Part shown: piece by piece, positions 33,841 through 53,640 of the stretch
Numbering within the stretch: the first letter of the stretch is position 1
How the letters are laid out: every line of letters begins with the position of its first letter
Assembly: GCA_000827325.1 (NCBI GenBank)
Contig: KN832876.1
Coordinates: 1,674,001 to 1,738,000, forward strand
DNA length: 64,000 nucleotides
Direction of reading: 5' to 3'
Source: Oidiodendron maius Zn
Lineage: Eukaryota > Ascomycota > Leotiomycetes > Myxotrichaceae
Program-made: the position numbers and the translations under genes
The notes under the pieces: generated by a model
Databases searched by the model: none
What the model saw: only the letters and a program-made list of their open reading frames with translations
What the model was told of the DNA's origin: nothing

Positions 33841-35352
33841 ATGGATCGCGGTAAAGCTTCACCTATCCTCTCTCCGCGTCATGACTCCTCTAGTCGCGTT
33901 GCTAAACCAGAGTCTGCAGCAGAGAAGCTCGCATCTCTAAAAGCTAGAGTTGCAGCAGCAGTGGGCAGTAACAAGCCCAAAGGCGGGTTGAACGTTGGAC
34001 TACACCCTGTCTTGGCAAGAGGAGGGCTTAATGTTGACCTGCATCCTGCGTTACAAGACCTAGGGCAATACAAACCATCGAAGTCAGTAGCGCCAAAATT
34101 TGCAACCAGCATTGGTAATGCCCGTCCTCAGCCAGAAAAGCCAGCTCCAAAGAAGCAGCTTGACTTGTCTGGGCCATCGGCGGAGGAGACTCGCAACAAC
34201 CCATACTTTGACATGAGTCTTGGGGGGCAGACTGCAACATTGAAGACGAGGCACTCGAGGCAGTTGGTTTTCAACCAAAAAGGCAAATATATACAGCAGG
34301 CAAATGCTCTTCGAAGACAGGCAGCCCTAGAGGCTATGAAAAAGCGCATCGCAGAGTCCTCACGAAAGATTGGCATCGACGAAGACTTGGACACAGAGAA
34401 GAATTATATGATCGAAGCGCCGCCGGATATAGAATGGTGGGACGAGGGTTTGGTAGATGGCAGGAACTACAACAATATATTTAATCCCAGGATGTTGAAA
34501 ATCGACTCCCCGGACTCGATCATAACCGAATATATTCAACACCCAGTATTGCTCGAGCCTCCTCAAGAAAAGAATACGCCCGCACCGAAACCCATGTACC
34601 TCACTTCGAAAGAACAGGCAAAGCTTAGACGACAACGCCGAATGGCCGAACTGAAAGAACAACAAGCGAAGATTCGCCTAGGCCTAGAACCAGCGCCTCC
34701 TCCGAAAGTAAAGAAGGGAAATCTGATGAGGGTTCTCGGTGAAGAGGCAGTGAAGGATCCCACGGCAGTCGAAGCACGAGTCAATCGGGAAATTGCCGCA
34801 CGTCATCAAGCACATGTTGAGATGAATGAGCAACGCAAATTGACCAAAGAGCAAAAGCATGAGAAGCTCGCCCTGAATCAAGAAAAGGATGCTGCCAAGG
34901 GCATCCACATGATAGTGTTCAAGATTGACAATCTCTCAAACGGCGCTCATCGATTTAAAATCGCAAAGAATGCCGAGCAGATGGCTCTCACCGGCATTTG
35001 CATTATCCATCCCAAGTTCAACCTTGTCATAGTAGAAGGTGGAGAACACAGTATTCGTCAGTATCGTAAGCTTATGCTACAACGTATCGATTGGACAGAA
35101 AACTCGCCTACGCGGATGAAAGAAGGTACAAAAGCAGAAGCTTTACAGGAATGGCTAAAAGCAGAGGATGAGAAAGGAGACCTCAAAGACCTGACCCTAA
35201 ATAAGTGTGTGCTGGTGTTCGAGGGTGAGGAGAAAGCCAGAGCCTTTAGGAAATGGGGAAGTAAGGTCTGCGAAAGCGATAGTGCCGCGCGAGACGCTCT
35301 TCAGAGAGCAAAAATGGAGAACTTCTGGGCCGTAGCAAAGAATTTGAAGTAG
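33841..35352 (+). CDS. PRP3: U4/U6 small nuclear ribonucleoprotein PRP3
   Basis: Single-exon ORF of 503 aa. The N-terminal part includes a short internal duplication (GGLNVGLHP and GGLNVDLHP). The PRP3 domain (about 110-330) contains NPYFDMSLGG, the KGKYIQQANALRRQ helix and the IEWWD segment. The C-terminal DUF1115/ferredoxin-like domain (about 355-495) has GICIIHPKFNLVIVEGG and the RIDWTEN motif that contacts U4/U6 RNA. Prp3 is a core protein of the U4/U6.U5 tri-snRNP and acts in the nucleus during spliceosome assembly. It is shorter than human PRPF3, which has an extra PWI domain; fungal homologs lack it. The start is the first ATG after the shared promoter. Confidence 0.95.
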   Translation: MDRGKASPILSPRHDSSSRVAKPESAAEKLASLKARVAAAVGSNKPKGGLNVGLHPVLARGGLNVDLHPALQDLGQYKPSKSVAPKFATSIGNARPQPEKPAPKKQLDLSGPSAEETRNNPYFDMSLGGQTATLKTRHSRQLVFNQKGKYIQQANALRRQAALEAMKKRIAESSRKIGIDEDLDTEKNYMIEAPPDIEWWDEGLVDGRNYNNIFNPRMLKIDSPDSIITEYIQHPVLLEPPQEKNTPAPKPMYLTSKEQAKLRRQRRMAELKEQQAKIRLGLEPAPPPKVKKGNLMRVLGEEAVKDPTAVEARVNREIAARHQAHVEMNEQRKLTKEQKHEKLALNQEKDAAKGIHMIVFKIDNLSNGAHRFKIAKNAEQMALTGICIIHPKFNLVIVEGGEHSIRQYRKLMLQRIDWTENSPTRMKEGTKAEALQEWLKAEDEKGDLKDLTLNKCVLVFEGEEKARAFRKWGSKVCESDSAARDALQRAKMENFWAVAKNLK

Positions 35353-35491
35353 CTTCAGGTTATGTATCACAAGTCGGAAGACATACACTAGCAATTTTGT
35401 GATCCTTGTATCAGTTATCAATTTAGGCTATGTGGGAAGCTTCATTTTGAAGGCCAGATGCCTAATCTTGAAGTGAGACTGCCTCGCTATG

Positions 35492-38364
35492 TTAATCATC
35501 ATTTAACTCCATCATCGAAGCTTCTAATTCGTCATCGTCGAATTCATGAGCGTCCTCCTCTGGAGGATGTCCGTTTCCCTCCGTAGTAACTCGACCTCCA
35601 ATCACAGCATCCGCCATTCCCTCTCTCAACTGCCTGATGCTCTCCTCTTCCTGCTTCTCCTTGAACTTTTCCAAGTCTCGTAGACTCCACGTGCTGATAC
35701 CCTCCTGGTCTTTAGGCTTAAATGGTTGTGCCATCCCACGGAGAAACTTCTTTGCGCTCCCCACTGCCATGTCAGTACTTAGGTTGACTTCGCTCTCAAG
35801 AATCGCTTGGGCGATCCATTTTGGTAGCTGGTTTCTTTTCTTCAGGAATCGTCGGTCTGCGAGGACCATTATGCCGTAGTCGTCTTTGCCTCGAAGGACA
35901 CGGCCTAAACACTGTGCAGCGTGCCTCATGGCGTCGAAGGATAGGAAGTCATTTTCTCGGATGCGGTACGTCTCGCGCAGAAACTCAAGGCGTGCTTTGA
36001 GGATACGAGACTCGGTATATTGGAATGGTACGCCTATACAGAGCACAGTACGGCCATATTGGTGGTCAAAATCTATACCTTCACTAACTTTCCCTCTTGC
36101 GACACAGAGAAGAATAGCTCCTCGGCCATTACAGCATGCGGTGCGGTATGTCTCAAGAGCAAGGGAGGTCTCCTGTGCATCAGGGGTTTCGACGAGGATG
36201 AGTTTATACTTCCAAACTTCGTCTAGAATTCCCATGCCTTGCCACATGCTAATAATAGACTCCATATAGAGGTAAGATGGGAAGAAGACAACCATGCCAT
36301 CGGGTGTCAGTTTTGAGAACTCGGTTAGTAAGTTCCCGTAATTTCGAACAACTGATGGTTCGTTGCGGACTTGGAAGCCGGAAGAGATAGCCACTTGATC
36401 AGATCCACGCGTGACAATCATTGGCAAGAATGAGCGTCGAGCAAGCGTCATGCTGTAGGACTCTTGTACCACCGTTGTAAATCCTAACATCTTAGGATAC
36501 ATCTCCAAAGGCGAAATAGTTCCTGACGTGATAATAACAGAAGAAAAGCGGTCAAAGACAGGCTTTATCGCAATAGCTGCATCGAGGCAGGTGAAATGAA
36601 GAACAGGATTGGGCACTTCTGCTGTGTCTGATTCGTATGGCTCCAGAATTAAAAGAAATCCATTTTCATACGTAGCCACAAGAGTGGCGAATGTCGCAAC
36701 TTCCTGAAGAGCTTGGTAGTCTTCGATGTTGGTCAGCTCGAGTGTTCGAACCAATGATGTAAGCCTCTCCGCACAGAACCTCAAGGGTTTCTTTTCTATA
36801 AATGTATACTCTTTAAGATGAGCCAAAAATGACGGCGGTGTCTCTGAAATAACCTGTCGCACTTTCATTCGGGTCTACGCATGGTCAAATTTACGCTCAA
36901 CAAGAAGAGATCATATGGTGCAACAATACCTTGAGATATTCAACAAATCTTTTGAGAAACGCCACAAAATGCTCTGCCCTCCGAATGTTTCCGGGAACTG
37001 CCTCTTTTAAAAGATCATCTGGGAGGGCTAAGTTTTCTGTTAGTAGTCATCAACTTTAAATCAAGGGAGCTAACACACCAGGATTAGACATGAAGGCATC
37101 CTCCTCACGTGCTTCTTCGGCATCTCTCAAGCCCTCAACAAGCTTTGCATACTCATTTTTCAACTTATCGGCATCTGTTTCCTTCATTTCGGTTATCTTT
37201 CTTTCCAAATTCTGCGCTCCTCGAGTAGCCTTGCGTAGCGAATCTTCTGTGATATCAGTACTCAACGATTCGATGCACACGTTGTCTATATTATGTGCTT
37301 CATCAAAGACAACAATGCAGTCTTTAGAAAGCTCTTTTGAGACTCGCTCGGCTATCTTTGGGTCGAGGAGGTAATGGTATGAGTAGATTATAACGTTGCA
37401 GAAGGACATCTAGTTTTATAAGCCTTGGTAAAATCCTTACGGCAATATTACCTACCATTCGTCGTGAAGTGAAGTATGGACATTGCTTGTGCTCCTCTCC
37501 ATACTTCATAAGTCCATCAAGTGTCCAGACACCGTTAGGAATGAGGTTGTGTGGTTCCAGAAGGTCCAGATTCTGTTCATATTAGGCTGAGAAATTAACT
37601 GAAGGGACTAGACGCACATCATGGTAGATGCACACAGGTACATCTTCTCCTTTGGATTTCTTCTCCTTCACAAATCCTGCTGTCAGACTGCGGCACCTTG
37701 CGTCAACGACAGCACCACTCTTCTCTCGCTTGACTGTGGGGTGAAGGCATAAATTTTTTCGACTCGTTAAGCCTAGCCCACGAAATTCTTCTTTATGTCC
37801 TAGCTGCTCCTCCCTATACTTCATGAGTGCCTTTAATTCTGCCAGCGCCTTCTCAATTTCGGACATTGTACCTAGGAGAGTGAGCAAAGATAGGCAACGT
37901 AGCGGACTAAGGCCACTGACGTGAGCAGTAGATGAGCTTCCGATGCTCTGGATAGTACTGCTGGTAGGCCACGATCAGGGACAGGAGAGATACTGTCTTT
38001 CCTGTCCCCGAAGGCATCTCCAAAACACAGTGACCTCCAGCATCGAGCGTTTCTAGTTTCATTGATAAGCACGTGATGTGTTGACATCCGGGCAACTCTT
38101 ACTTTTGAGATCGCACATATAGCTTCATTCCAAACATAGTTAGGGCAGAGCCACATCACACTATAGCACACGCACTTACGCATATTGTTCTATTATGATA
38201 GATCAGCATTCTATATGATGCGAAACGGCCTGTGGTCTTACCTGGATAGATCCTTGGGTAAGGGAACAAAACCGGCAGATCCCTGTCTTGTTATTAGCAT
38301 GGCCTACGTAATGAGAGCCTCTGAAGGCGGTATCATGTCACTCATACCCTATATTAAACTTCAT
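35492..38364 (-). CDS. RAD3: TFIIH DNA helicase XPD/RAD3
   Basis: Ten exons on the minus strand: 38364-38348, 38282-38242, 38189-38180, 38122-38103, 38052-37921, 37871-37618, 37572-37456, 37409-37079, 37027-36930, 36874-35492. All phases match and give 800 aa. It is a 5'-3' superfamily 2 helicase of TFIIH, for nucleotide excision repair and Pol II initiation in the nucleus. Walker A is GTGKT (45-49) and the DEAH box 233-236. The four Fe-S cysteines Cys115, Cys133, Cys154 and Cys189 are each one residue before the human positions. Late motifs [11 protein letters not shown] and [18 protein letters not shown] are present. The C terminus is acidic. Exons 1, 3 and 4 are 17, 10 and 20 nt. The start [14 protein letters not shown] is confirmed by family identity. 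Only 139 bp separate its stop from the PRP3 stop. Confidence 0.95.
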
Positions 38365-40186
38365 CTTGTCGCCTCCCGAGCAAATGCTCGATGGGAGGAT
38401 CTGATGTTGTGATGCTTCGATGTGCTTGGAAGTCTTGGACGGGAAATAAATATGCGAGCCAGAACAGGCGAGGCTGCAACTATTTTGCCTAGTGGGAACA
38501 GGACTGTCAGCCTTGCTAGCGTTTTCTATCCAACGCAGCCCGTCAAGCTCTAGCTTTTACGCGGTGTTGATGAAGAGACGTCTGCTACTTGACGTATTAG
38601 ACAAGATGTTCCTTTATCAAATTTTCCGTCTCCCTACTGCCGCAGTCTGCCTGAGGACATGCACCGCCTAACTCTCTTACCCCTCCATACAGCAACGCCA
38701 ACGTGAGTCAGTCAAGCTTACAGATGATGCCAGGGGTGCAAGGCCATCTAATATTCCTATATTAAATCCTCAGAGAGGAGAGGAGACTATTTCTTCACAC
38801 AACTCTCATCTTCTCTCTTATTCTGATCTGGACGGCACTAGCCATCGATGTCCGCTTGATATCATATCCCGAGCAAGCCAGTGGCATTGCTTATGACATG
38901 ATACTACAGAGCGCATGCCATCTGTTCTCGTAGCTCAACTGTAAATATTAGACTCCTCTAAGTTCAGCTACGAAGAGATAAAAATCGCCGCTACAACCAA
39001 TCGCTTTGTGCTGATTGCGCTCGATCTCTTCAAAGGCCCAGCATTTCTCCTTCAGCTCTCTACTATCCCAGAAATTCCTAACCCTAAGTAGGCATCAGCC
39101 ATTAAACTGCAGCCCAGAGATGTCATAGACGTCATAATGTGCCGTGCATATTCGGCCTTACCTCGCGGTGTTTGTAGATTTCATTTTCGTATCTGGGATT
39201 ATAGTCACTCCGAAGTATATAATTGGATGACAATCCAGATAAGTTTCTGGTATGAGACTACCAAAATAGACATCAATCAAATACGTTCATCTACGAAGGA
39301 TTTATTCACTCTTCCATTTATCAAAATAGCTGTACGTAGCTAATTTGCCTCATTGTCTCAAATGCGAGAGTCACCATACAAGAACAACCAAGCCGAAGGA
39401 TACATATGACTACATATCTCACCGTCATTCACGAGACCCGGAAGTAGATATAACAAGACCTTAGCCTGGCCAAGATGTCTCCACTACCATGTAAATAAGT
39501 CGTATATGAATATTATTATAAATTGGACCCGGATGAAGCGCGTGACAACTGTGGAAAGTGTAGCATTTGCAAAAGTCCTTTGAATTAGATACGTAGTTAT
39601 CTAGATAAGAGTTTCAGGTCACGAAGTAAATGACTGAGAGGCAACTACGCTATAGAACATTGCAGCCTGGAAGATAAGAGTTATAGTATCTCGAAGGGAG
39701 CGAAGACTACATATTAGAATGCATAGTTTTAGTCGCCTACCTCGACGTTATTGCAATAGGAGGGCCTCACTAAACCCAGCTACCAGCACCAATCGACGAT
39801 GAATATTACGACTAGGACAAAACGACGCGCTGAAAACAGGCAATGTAAAATACGAAAATAGGCAATTACATGATCAAGAGTCACGAGCATAAACAAAGTA
39901 AGACGCGGTATTAGAAATCGTGATTGTTGATTTGACGACTCGGCGCTCAGTCACCGGTCAAATAATGTACACCCATTGTAAAAGAGCAGACCGAAAAGCA
40001 AAAACTCCTAGCCATAACCCATCGTGAAACCCCCCAGATACCAAGCCCATTATGCATTTCCGCCCGAATTTCTTTCCCAGACCCAACTCAAATCGTCTCT
40101 ATACCAGGCACGCGTCCGTGCGCTGCCCTAGAGGGCGAAGATTGTCATGCCGAGATCGCATAATGTCGGTGTCATGCAAAGATCAT
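38365..40186. other. Intergenic region XPD / H3, AT-rich, no genes
   Basis: 1.8 kb, AT-rich compared with the rest of the window. Stops are frequent in all frames, with no conserved peptide and no splice-consistent exons. The right end should contain the H3 3' UTR. No RNA gene signature was found by eye. Confidence 0.5.
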
Positions 40187-48362
<8,176 letters not shown>

Positions 48363-49647
48363 GCATGGGCAGGCTGTTGCATACCTCCCTTATATCCCGC
48401 CATCTTCACTGTCTCACAGTTATCACTGCGGGTCACGTCGAGTGGAGAAGTTTTCACGCGAAGAGAGAGGGGAAAAGTTTTGATTGTTAGAAAAGAATAT
48501 ATTCATTCTATTATACTACTATATCAGACGTTATCATATCATATCGCTGCCGTGCAACATGTAAATCGCGCTCGCATCGCATATACAGCATACTGAAAGC
48601 ATAAAAGAATTAAAAGATCATATGACCTTGCATGATTCCCAATATCGATATCACTTTCCCACGCTAAACACTGCCCACCTCGCCACTATCTTTTTATGCC
48701 AAATTAAGGTAAGTCCATCAGTTCGTGTCCATTATTAAATCAACTTTTAAGAATACGAGGCAACAGCAGAGGAGAGAGTAGGATACCCTGCACAGCCACA
48801 GGCACATGCAATGGACCAAGAATTATTATAAACATCTTAATAGTATACGTTGATATGTATAAAGAACTCCACCCAGGTCTTCTATGTACCCAGTTCCCCC
48901 GATCCCCAATTCCCAGTGCATTGCATTTCCCATAATCCCCGTGCGAGTTTCCCAAGGTCAATCCCGGTAGTGCAACCCAAGCCTCGAGCCCAAGTCTATA
49001 TATAAATTAAGGAAATGATAGGAAATCTCGTATCAATCAAGTCATTTGGATTCGCTTTTCCAAGGGAATAAACCATCCCCAGCCATAATGCATGCATGAT
49101 CTCATTTCGTACAGGATTTAAGCACAGAAGTACAGTGACAAGCAGCCTCGCGTTAAGCGCGAAGCCACGAAATTAATGAACAGCCCTCTCTGGAAACCCT
49201 TGCTCCGACGCTCAAAAAGGACAGGTAAAGTGAATTCGTATATGTGTGGACATGTATGTATGAGGACCCGATGATGTAAGTGTGTGTTCGTACAGCCTTC
49301 TCCTCATGCGAAGCGATGGGGTGTCGTGGATGTAGAGGTGTGGAGTTGCGTATGTGGCGGCATGGATGGAGAAAGGTTGGGGGGGTTCGGGTAAAAATAG
49401 ACGGCGCAGGGTCGATGATCGTGCATTCCGATTTCTGGCCCACTATTCCGTTCTCGGCTCCCAGTGATGTCATAACACAGTGAGGGGCCGCCGATCCCGC
49501 CCGAGGGGAAATTTTTCGCGGAGGAGGAGGAACAGGAAAAAGGAAAGAGAGAAGAAATTTTTTTTTTCGTACAGTCGACCAGGTGGTGTCGCATACTGGA
49601 TCACGGCTTGTATGTGCCGACCGATGGATTAGCAATCAGTCCATCCT
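48363..49647. other. Convergent intergenic region AROM / RPN4-like gene
   Basis: 1.3 kb, AT-rich in its left half, with no conserved ORF. It presumably holds the 3' UTRs of both convergent genes. Confidence 0.5.
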
Positions 49648-51627
49648 TCATCGGCCGCCCCGGCGACGACTCTTGGACGGGTCCACGTGATCAGGATGGC
49701 ACACGCGGAAGTGCCGAGTGAGGGCATCGTTTCGGCTGAAGGACTTCTCCTCGGTGCACAAGTGACACCGCACCTTCTGCTTGCGGGCGTTGTGAATGGT
49801 ATCCTCGTGCCGCGTGAGGTCGTACGGGCGCGAGAAGACCGTGTTGCAGGGCTTGCCGGTTGAGGGGTTGATGCGTTCACAGCGGTGGGGTCCTTCTTGC
49901 GTGTTGCGGACAGCCGCTGAGGTCATGCCGTCCTCCCCCGCGGTACTGATCCACGCACCGGCGCTGCGATGCCCCTCCCTCTTGTGACGTTGGAGCTTGG
50001 CGGGTGTCTCGAAGCGCAGAGTGCAGCCGTGGTAAGTGCAGGTGTACGTCCCCGTGTCGGCGGCCGCGGCGCGCCGCCTCTTGTCGGATTCGGGGGCGTA
50101 CTCGCTGCTGCTGGACTCCATCGAGGCGAGTGTCGCGGGGAAGTCTTCCGTGTGGTTCGAGACGTCGCTGGGTTTCCGGGAGGACTGCGGGACGAAGGGG
50201 TACTGCTGGGGCATCTGGCGGACGGCGCCCGCGACAGCCGGCGGGGCGAAGTTGAACTGCCCCTGAGGCGTGGCGTGCGACGACTGCGAGTATGCCGATG
50301 TGCTTTCGCGTCGGGAGGTGGCCATGCTACCGTAGCTCTGTTGCGACGCCACGTCGTCGAGATCGTTGGCCTCCTGCCCTCTGTAGTTGTGAGCCGGTTG
50401 CTGCTGCTGCTGCTGCTGCTGCGAGAACAGGGGCATCTTGGCGTCGGCGTCGGCCTCGGTCTCGTGGTAGACCAGATCCACGTCTTTAGGAGAGATGGTC
50501 TTCGGCGCCGTGTGCTCAGGCGTCGCCCTCCGGATCTGTTGTTGTAGTGCTCGGGCGTCGTTCTCGGCCTTCTGCTGCTCTCGTAGATGCGATGCCGTGC
50601 CGAACATGACGTTCTGTTGTCTCGAGCCGAAGGAGTTCGAAGTCGGGGCGAGAGGCGAACCCTGCCGGAAGGGAGATCGCTCCCTCGACGGGATCGACAG
50701 CGGCGTGCGGTGGCTCGCGCTCAGGTGCTGGCTGTTCGCGGCTTGCAGTCTCTGGGTGAAGACGTCGTTCTGCGGCATTGATGTGACCAGCGTCTGCGTG
50801 GGCGCGGCCGAGGTGAACTGAATGTTGGGGTTGTAGAGCTCGTCGCGGTAGACGTCGCTCATGGTGCGGTCGAGCTTGGGCATGGCGCTCCGGTACGCTG
50901 AATCGTCGTAGAGTTGTAAGTATTCGTTCAGCCAAGTGTCCACACTGGAGATGCTCTCACCATTCTTCTGCCTCTCCGCGGACGCGTATGACGGTGGCGT
51001 GGAGGGCGCGGAGTCATCACCACCCGCCACTCGGGCAGGCATCAACTCGGCGTCACCCACCACCCGCTTGAGATTATTGTGCTGGGCAGGTTGTGCGTTG
51101 TGGTTGTAGAAGGCGTAGTGAGGCGAGAGGAACTGCTCTTGCAGCGGCGTGTGTTCGGGTGTGAGCGGTTTGCTGTTGTGGTCTTGCGGGAGGAAGGAGC
51201 TCGCCATGTTCTGATAGTCATGATAGAGGTCGCCGGCGACCTGCGGGTTCGACGTGTTGCCGGCGTAGGGCGAGGCCGGTCCCACGGACCCCAGGGACGA
51301 CAGCGACGACTCGCGCTGGTGCGCCCTCGTGGTCGACGTCGGCGTGAGCTGGCCGGTCGAGAGCCAGGCGCTGCTGGCGTGGTCGGCGGGCATCAACGAC
51401 GGACTCGAGGTGTACTGCTGAGACGAGAGGAAGTCGAACTGCGGCTGGTCGGTCGCGAGAGGGAACAGGTTGGCGGTGGTGAGGGTGCTGATATTCTCGT
51501 CGTTGTATTGCGAGGAGGGCGGCGAGGGGAAGACGTGCTGTTTTGTCTGCCACTGCTGCTGGGGGGGGTACTGTCGGTTTGGACGATTCTGATGAGCGAC
51601 GAGGGGCGTGGCAAACAACGTCGACAT
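49648..51627 (-). CDS. RPN4: RPN4-like C2H2 transcription factor (proteasome gene regulator)
   Basis: Single exon on the minus strand, 659 aa from ATG at 51627 (MSTLFATPLVAHQ). The frame stays open upstream to 51903 but has no strong start and looks like leader. Residues 1-500 are Gln/Ser/Pro-rich with a polyglutamine run (eight Gln) near 485. The C-terminal fingers are diagnostic. A first C2H2 (C-x4-C-x12-H-x4-H) lies near 550. After it comes the Rpn4 block CERINPSTGKPCNTVFSRPYDLTRHEDTIH, then a last finger CHLCTEEKSFSRNDALTRHFRVCH. Yeast Rpn4 activates proteasome genes through PACE elements and is itself degraded by the proteasome; the same role is inferred. The polar N terminus fits an activation/degron region. 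Confidence 0.85.
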   Translation of the reverse strand: MSTLFATPLVAHQNRPNRQYPPQQQWQTKQHVFPSPPSSQYNDENISTLTTANLFPLATDQPQFDFLSSQQYTSSPSLMPADHASSAWLSTGQLTPTSTTRAHQRESSLSSLGSVGPASPYAGNTSNPQVAGDLYHDYQNMASSFLPQDHNSKPLTPEHTPLQEQFLSPHYAFYNHNAQPAQHNNLKRVVGDAELMPARVAGGDDSAPSTPPSYASAERQKNGESISSVDTWLNEYLQLYDDSAYRSAMPKLDRTMSDVYRDELYNPNIQFTSAAPTQTLVTSMPQNDVFTQRLQAANSQHLSASHRTPLSIPSRERSPFRQGSPLAPTSNSFGSRQQNVMFGTASHLREQQKAENDARALQQQIRRATPEHTAPKTISPKDVDLVYHETEADADAKMPLFSQQQQQQQQPAHNYRGQEANDLDDVASQQSYGSMATSRRESTSAYSQSSHATPQGQFNFAPPAVAGAVRQMPQQYPFVPQSSRKPSDVSNHTEDFPATLASMESSSSEYAPESDKRRRAAAADTGTYTCTYHGCTLRFETPAKLQRHKREGHRSAGAWISTAGEDGMTSAAVRNTQEGPHRCERINPSTGKPCNTVFSRPYDLTRHEDTIHNARKQKVRCHLCTEEKSFSRNDALTRHFRVCHPDHVDPSKSRRRGGR

Positions 51628-52224
51628 TCTTTGCGTTGTCTGTGAGAGGAGTCTGAGGAGATTCGAGAGGGGAGAAAGAGGAGGAGGGGAGGTGGCGAGG
51701 CCTCTTATACCTGGGCAGCGGCCACAGTTCCCGTCCGGCTTCGGCTTCGCGGCTTCGGCTTGGTGCTTGGTCAGGGAGGATAGACTCGGTTCTGGGTGGG
51801 ATGGAGGTAGAATGATGTGGAACACTGAAGACAGTGAATTAGTCGAAGAGGAGATCAGTCGGTGGCCAGGCGATAGGGGATAAGGAGATATATACAGCAA
51901 CATATGCGTGACGGAATCGGATTCGGCAGTACATGCGAGGACTAGCTAGAGAAAAGGAAAACTACTGCCGCCCGACGATGCAAATGCAAGGCCTGCCATG
52001 GGGGAGGGGGAGAATCCCTCCCGTTGCTGCATTCAACGGTCACTCGGGGGCCCCGGTCCACTGCGGTGACGTGGGAAACGAATAGGGCTGATGGGAGGAC
52101 GAGGCAGGATGATAGCGGCCTCAGGCAGCAAAAGCACAATCTGTCACCCACCCCCCCCCCAGCAATGAAAAATATTTTCTCCGGGGTCAAGCGAGGTGGC
52201 TGTGCTGCAGCCCCAATCCTGATG
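51628..52224. other. Upstream region of the RPN4-like gene
   Basis: Leader and promoter side of the RPN4-like gene, up to the repeated segment at the assembly gap. Purine/pyrimidine-biased sequence with homopolymer C runs; no gene supported. Confidence 0.45.
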
Positions 52225-52782
52225 TCCGGCAACCCCCCCCCCCCTTCCTGTCCGGATTATTCTCGGCCCTGTGGTCGGCTTCACCGTCCCGGATCTCTGG
52301 CGCCCAGGGAACACCGGGGAGCTCGCAAGATAATACTGTACCAGAAGAAAAAAAAAAAAAAGGAGGGAAGAGACCTGCAAGACGCGGCACCACTAGGCCA
52401 TCCTGCATACCTCTTCTGGCTCTGGCTCCTGTGCCTCAGCTCTCCATGGCTCGACGCGACCTCAGGCCGACAGGCATCGGCCGACCACGACGGTCTGGAG
52501 GGGTTGCGCTGGGCGGGTGGATGATGATGGACGGAGCGAGCGACGAAAGGCCACGAGGGCCAGGCTCTTTGTCACCACCAGTATTCGACTCGTAATACCG
52601 GTGGCTCGATGCCTAGAAATGGACAAAAATCGTAATTACGGTTCTTAGCTGCGTTCGTATGGCCACGCGCGGAGAATACGGATGGCATGCTGGGGAATGA
52701 CCACCGAGGGAAGCGCTGCTGCGTACGAGTACTGTATTGCAATAGTAATACCTGACCAAGCTGGGTAGCCACACCCGTGCTT
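52225..52782. repeat. Left copy of the sequence flanking the assembly gap
   Basis: 558 bp, matching 53641-54199 in the same orientation with only three differences seen by eye: one C in TTCCTG, three A in the poly-A run (14 versus 17), and one base in GGACAAAAA versus GGCAAAAA. It ends in CCCGTGCTT directly at the N run. No gene. Confidence 0.95.
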
Positions 52783-53640
52783 NNNNNNNNNNNNNNNNNN
52801 NNNNNNNNNNNNNNNNNNNNNNNNNNNNNNNNNNNNNNNNNNNNNNNNNNNNNNNNNNNNNNNNNNNNNNNNNNNNNNNNNNNNNNNNNNNNNNNNNNNN
52901 NNNNNNNNNNNNNNNNNNNNNNNNNNNNNNNNNNNNNNNNNNNNNNNNNNNNNNNNNNNNNNNNNNNNNNNNNNNNNNNNNNNNNNNNNNNNNNNNNNNN
53001 NNNNNNNNNNNNNNNNNNNNNNNNNNNNNNNNNNNNNNNNNNNNNNNNNNNNNNNNNNNNNNNNNNNNNNNNNNNNNNNNNNNNNNNNNNNNNNNNNNNN
53101 NNNNNNNNNNNNNNNNNNNNNNNNNNNNNNNNNNNNNNNNNNNNNNNNNNNNNNNNNNNNNNNNNNNNNNNNNNNNNNNNNNNNNNNNNNNNNNNNNNNN
53201 NNNNNNNNNNNNNNNNNNNNNNNNNNNNNNNNNNNNNNNNNNNNNNNNNNNNNNNNNNNNNNNNNNNNNNNNNNNNNNNNNNNNNNNNNNNNNNNNNNNN
53301 NNNNNNNNNNNNNNNNNNNNNNNNNNNNNNNNNNNNNNNNNNNNNNNNNNNNNNNNNNNNNNNNNNNNNNNNNNNNNNNNNNNNNNNNNNNNNNNNNNNN
53401 NNNNNNNNNNNNNNNNNNNNNNNNNNNNNNNNNNNNNNNNNNNNNNNNNNNNNNNNNNNNNNNNNNNNNNNNNNNNNNNNNNNNNNNNNNNNNNNNNNNN
53501 NNNNNNNNNNNNNNNNNNNNNNNNNNNNNNNNNNNNNNNNNNNNNNNNNNNNNNNNNNNNNNNNNNNNNNNNNNNNNNNNNNNNNNNNNNNNNNNNNNNN
53601 NNNNNNNNNNNNNNNNNNNNNNNNNNNNNNNNNNNNNNNN
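52783..53640. other. Assembly gap (858 N)
   Basis: Run of N from 52783 to 53640. Nothing can be said about content. ORFs reported across it are translations of N. Confidence 0.99.

Noticed and set aside
39137-39343. 68-codon ORF in the XPD-H3 spacer
   Set aside because: Isolated, no motif, AT-rich surroundings with frequent stops.
49969-51645. Plus-strand ORFs of up to 192 codons opposite the RPN4-like gene
   Set aside because: GC-rich shadow frames, Arg/Val/Gly-rich, antisense to a well-supported coding exon.
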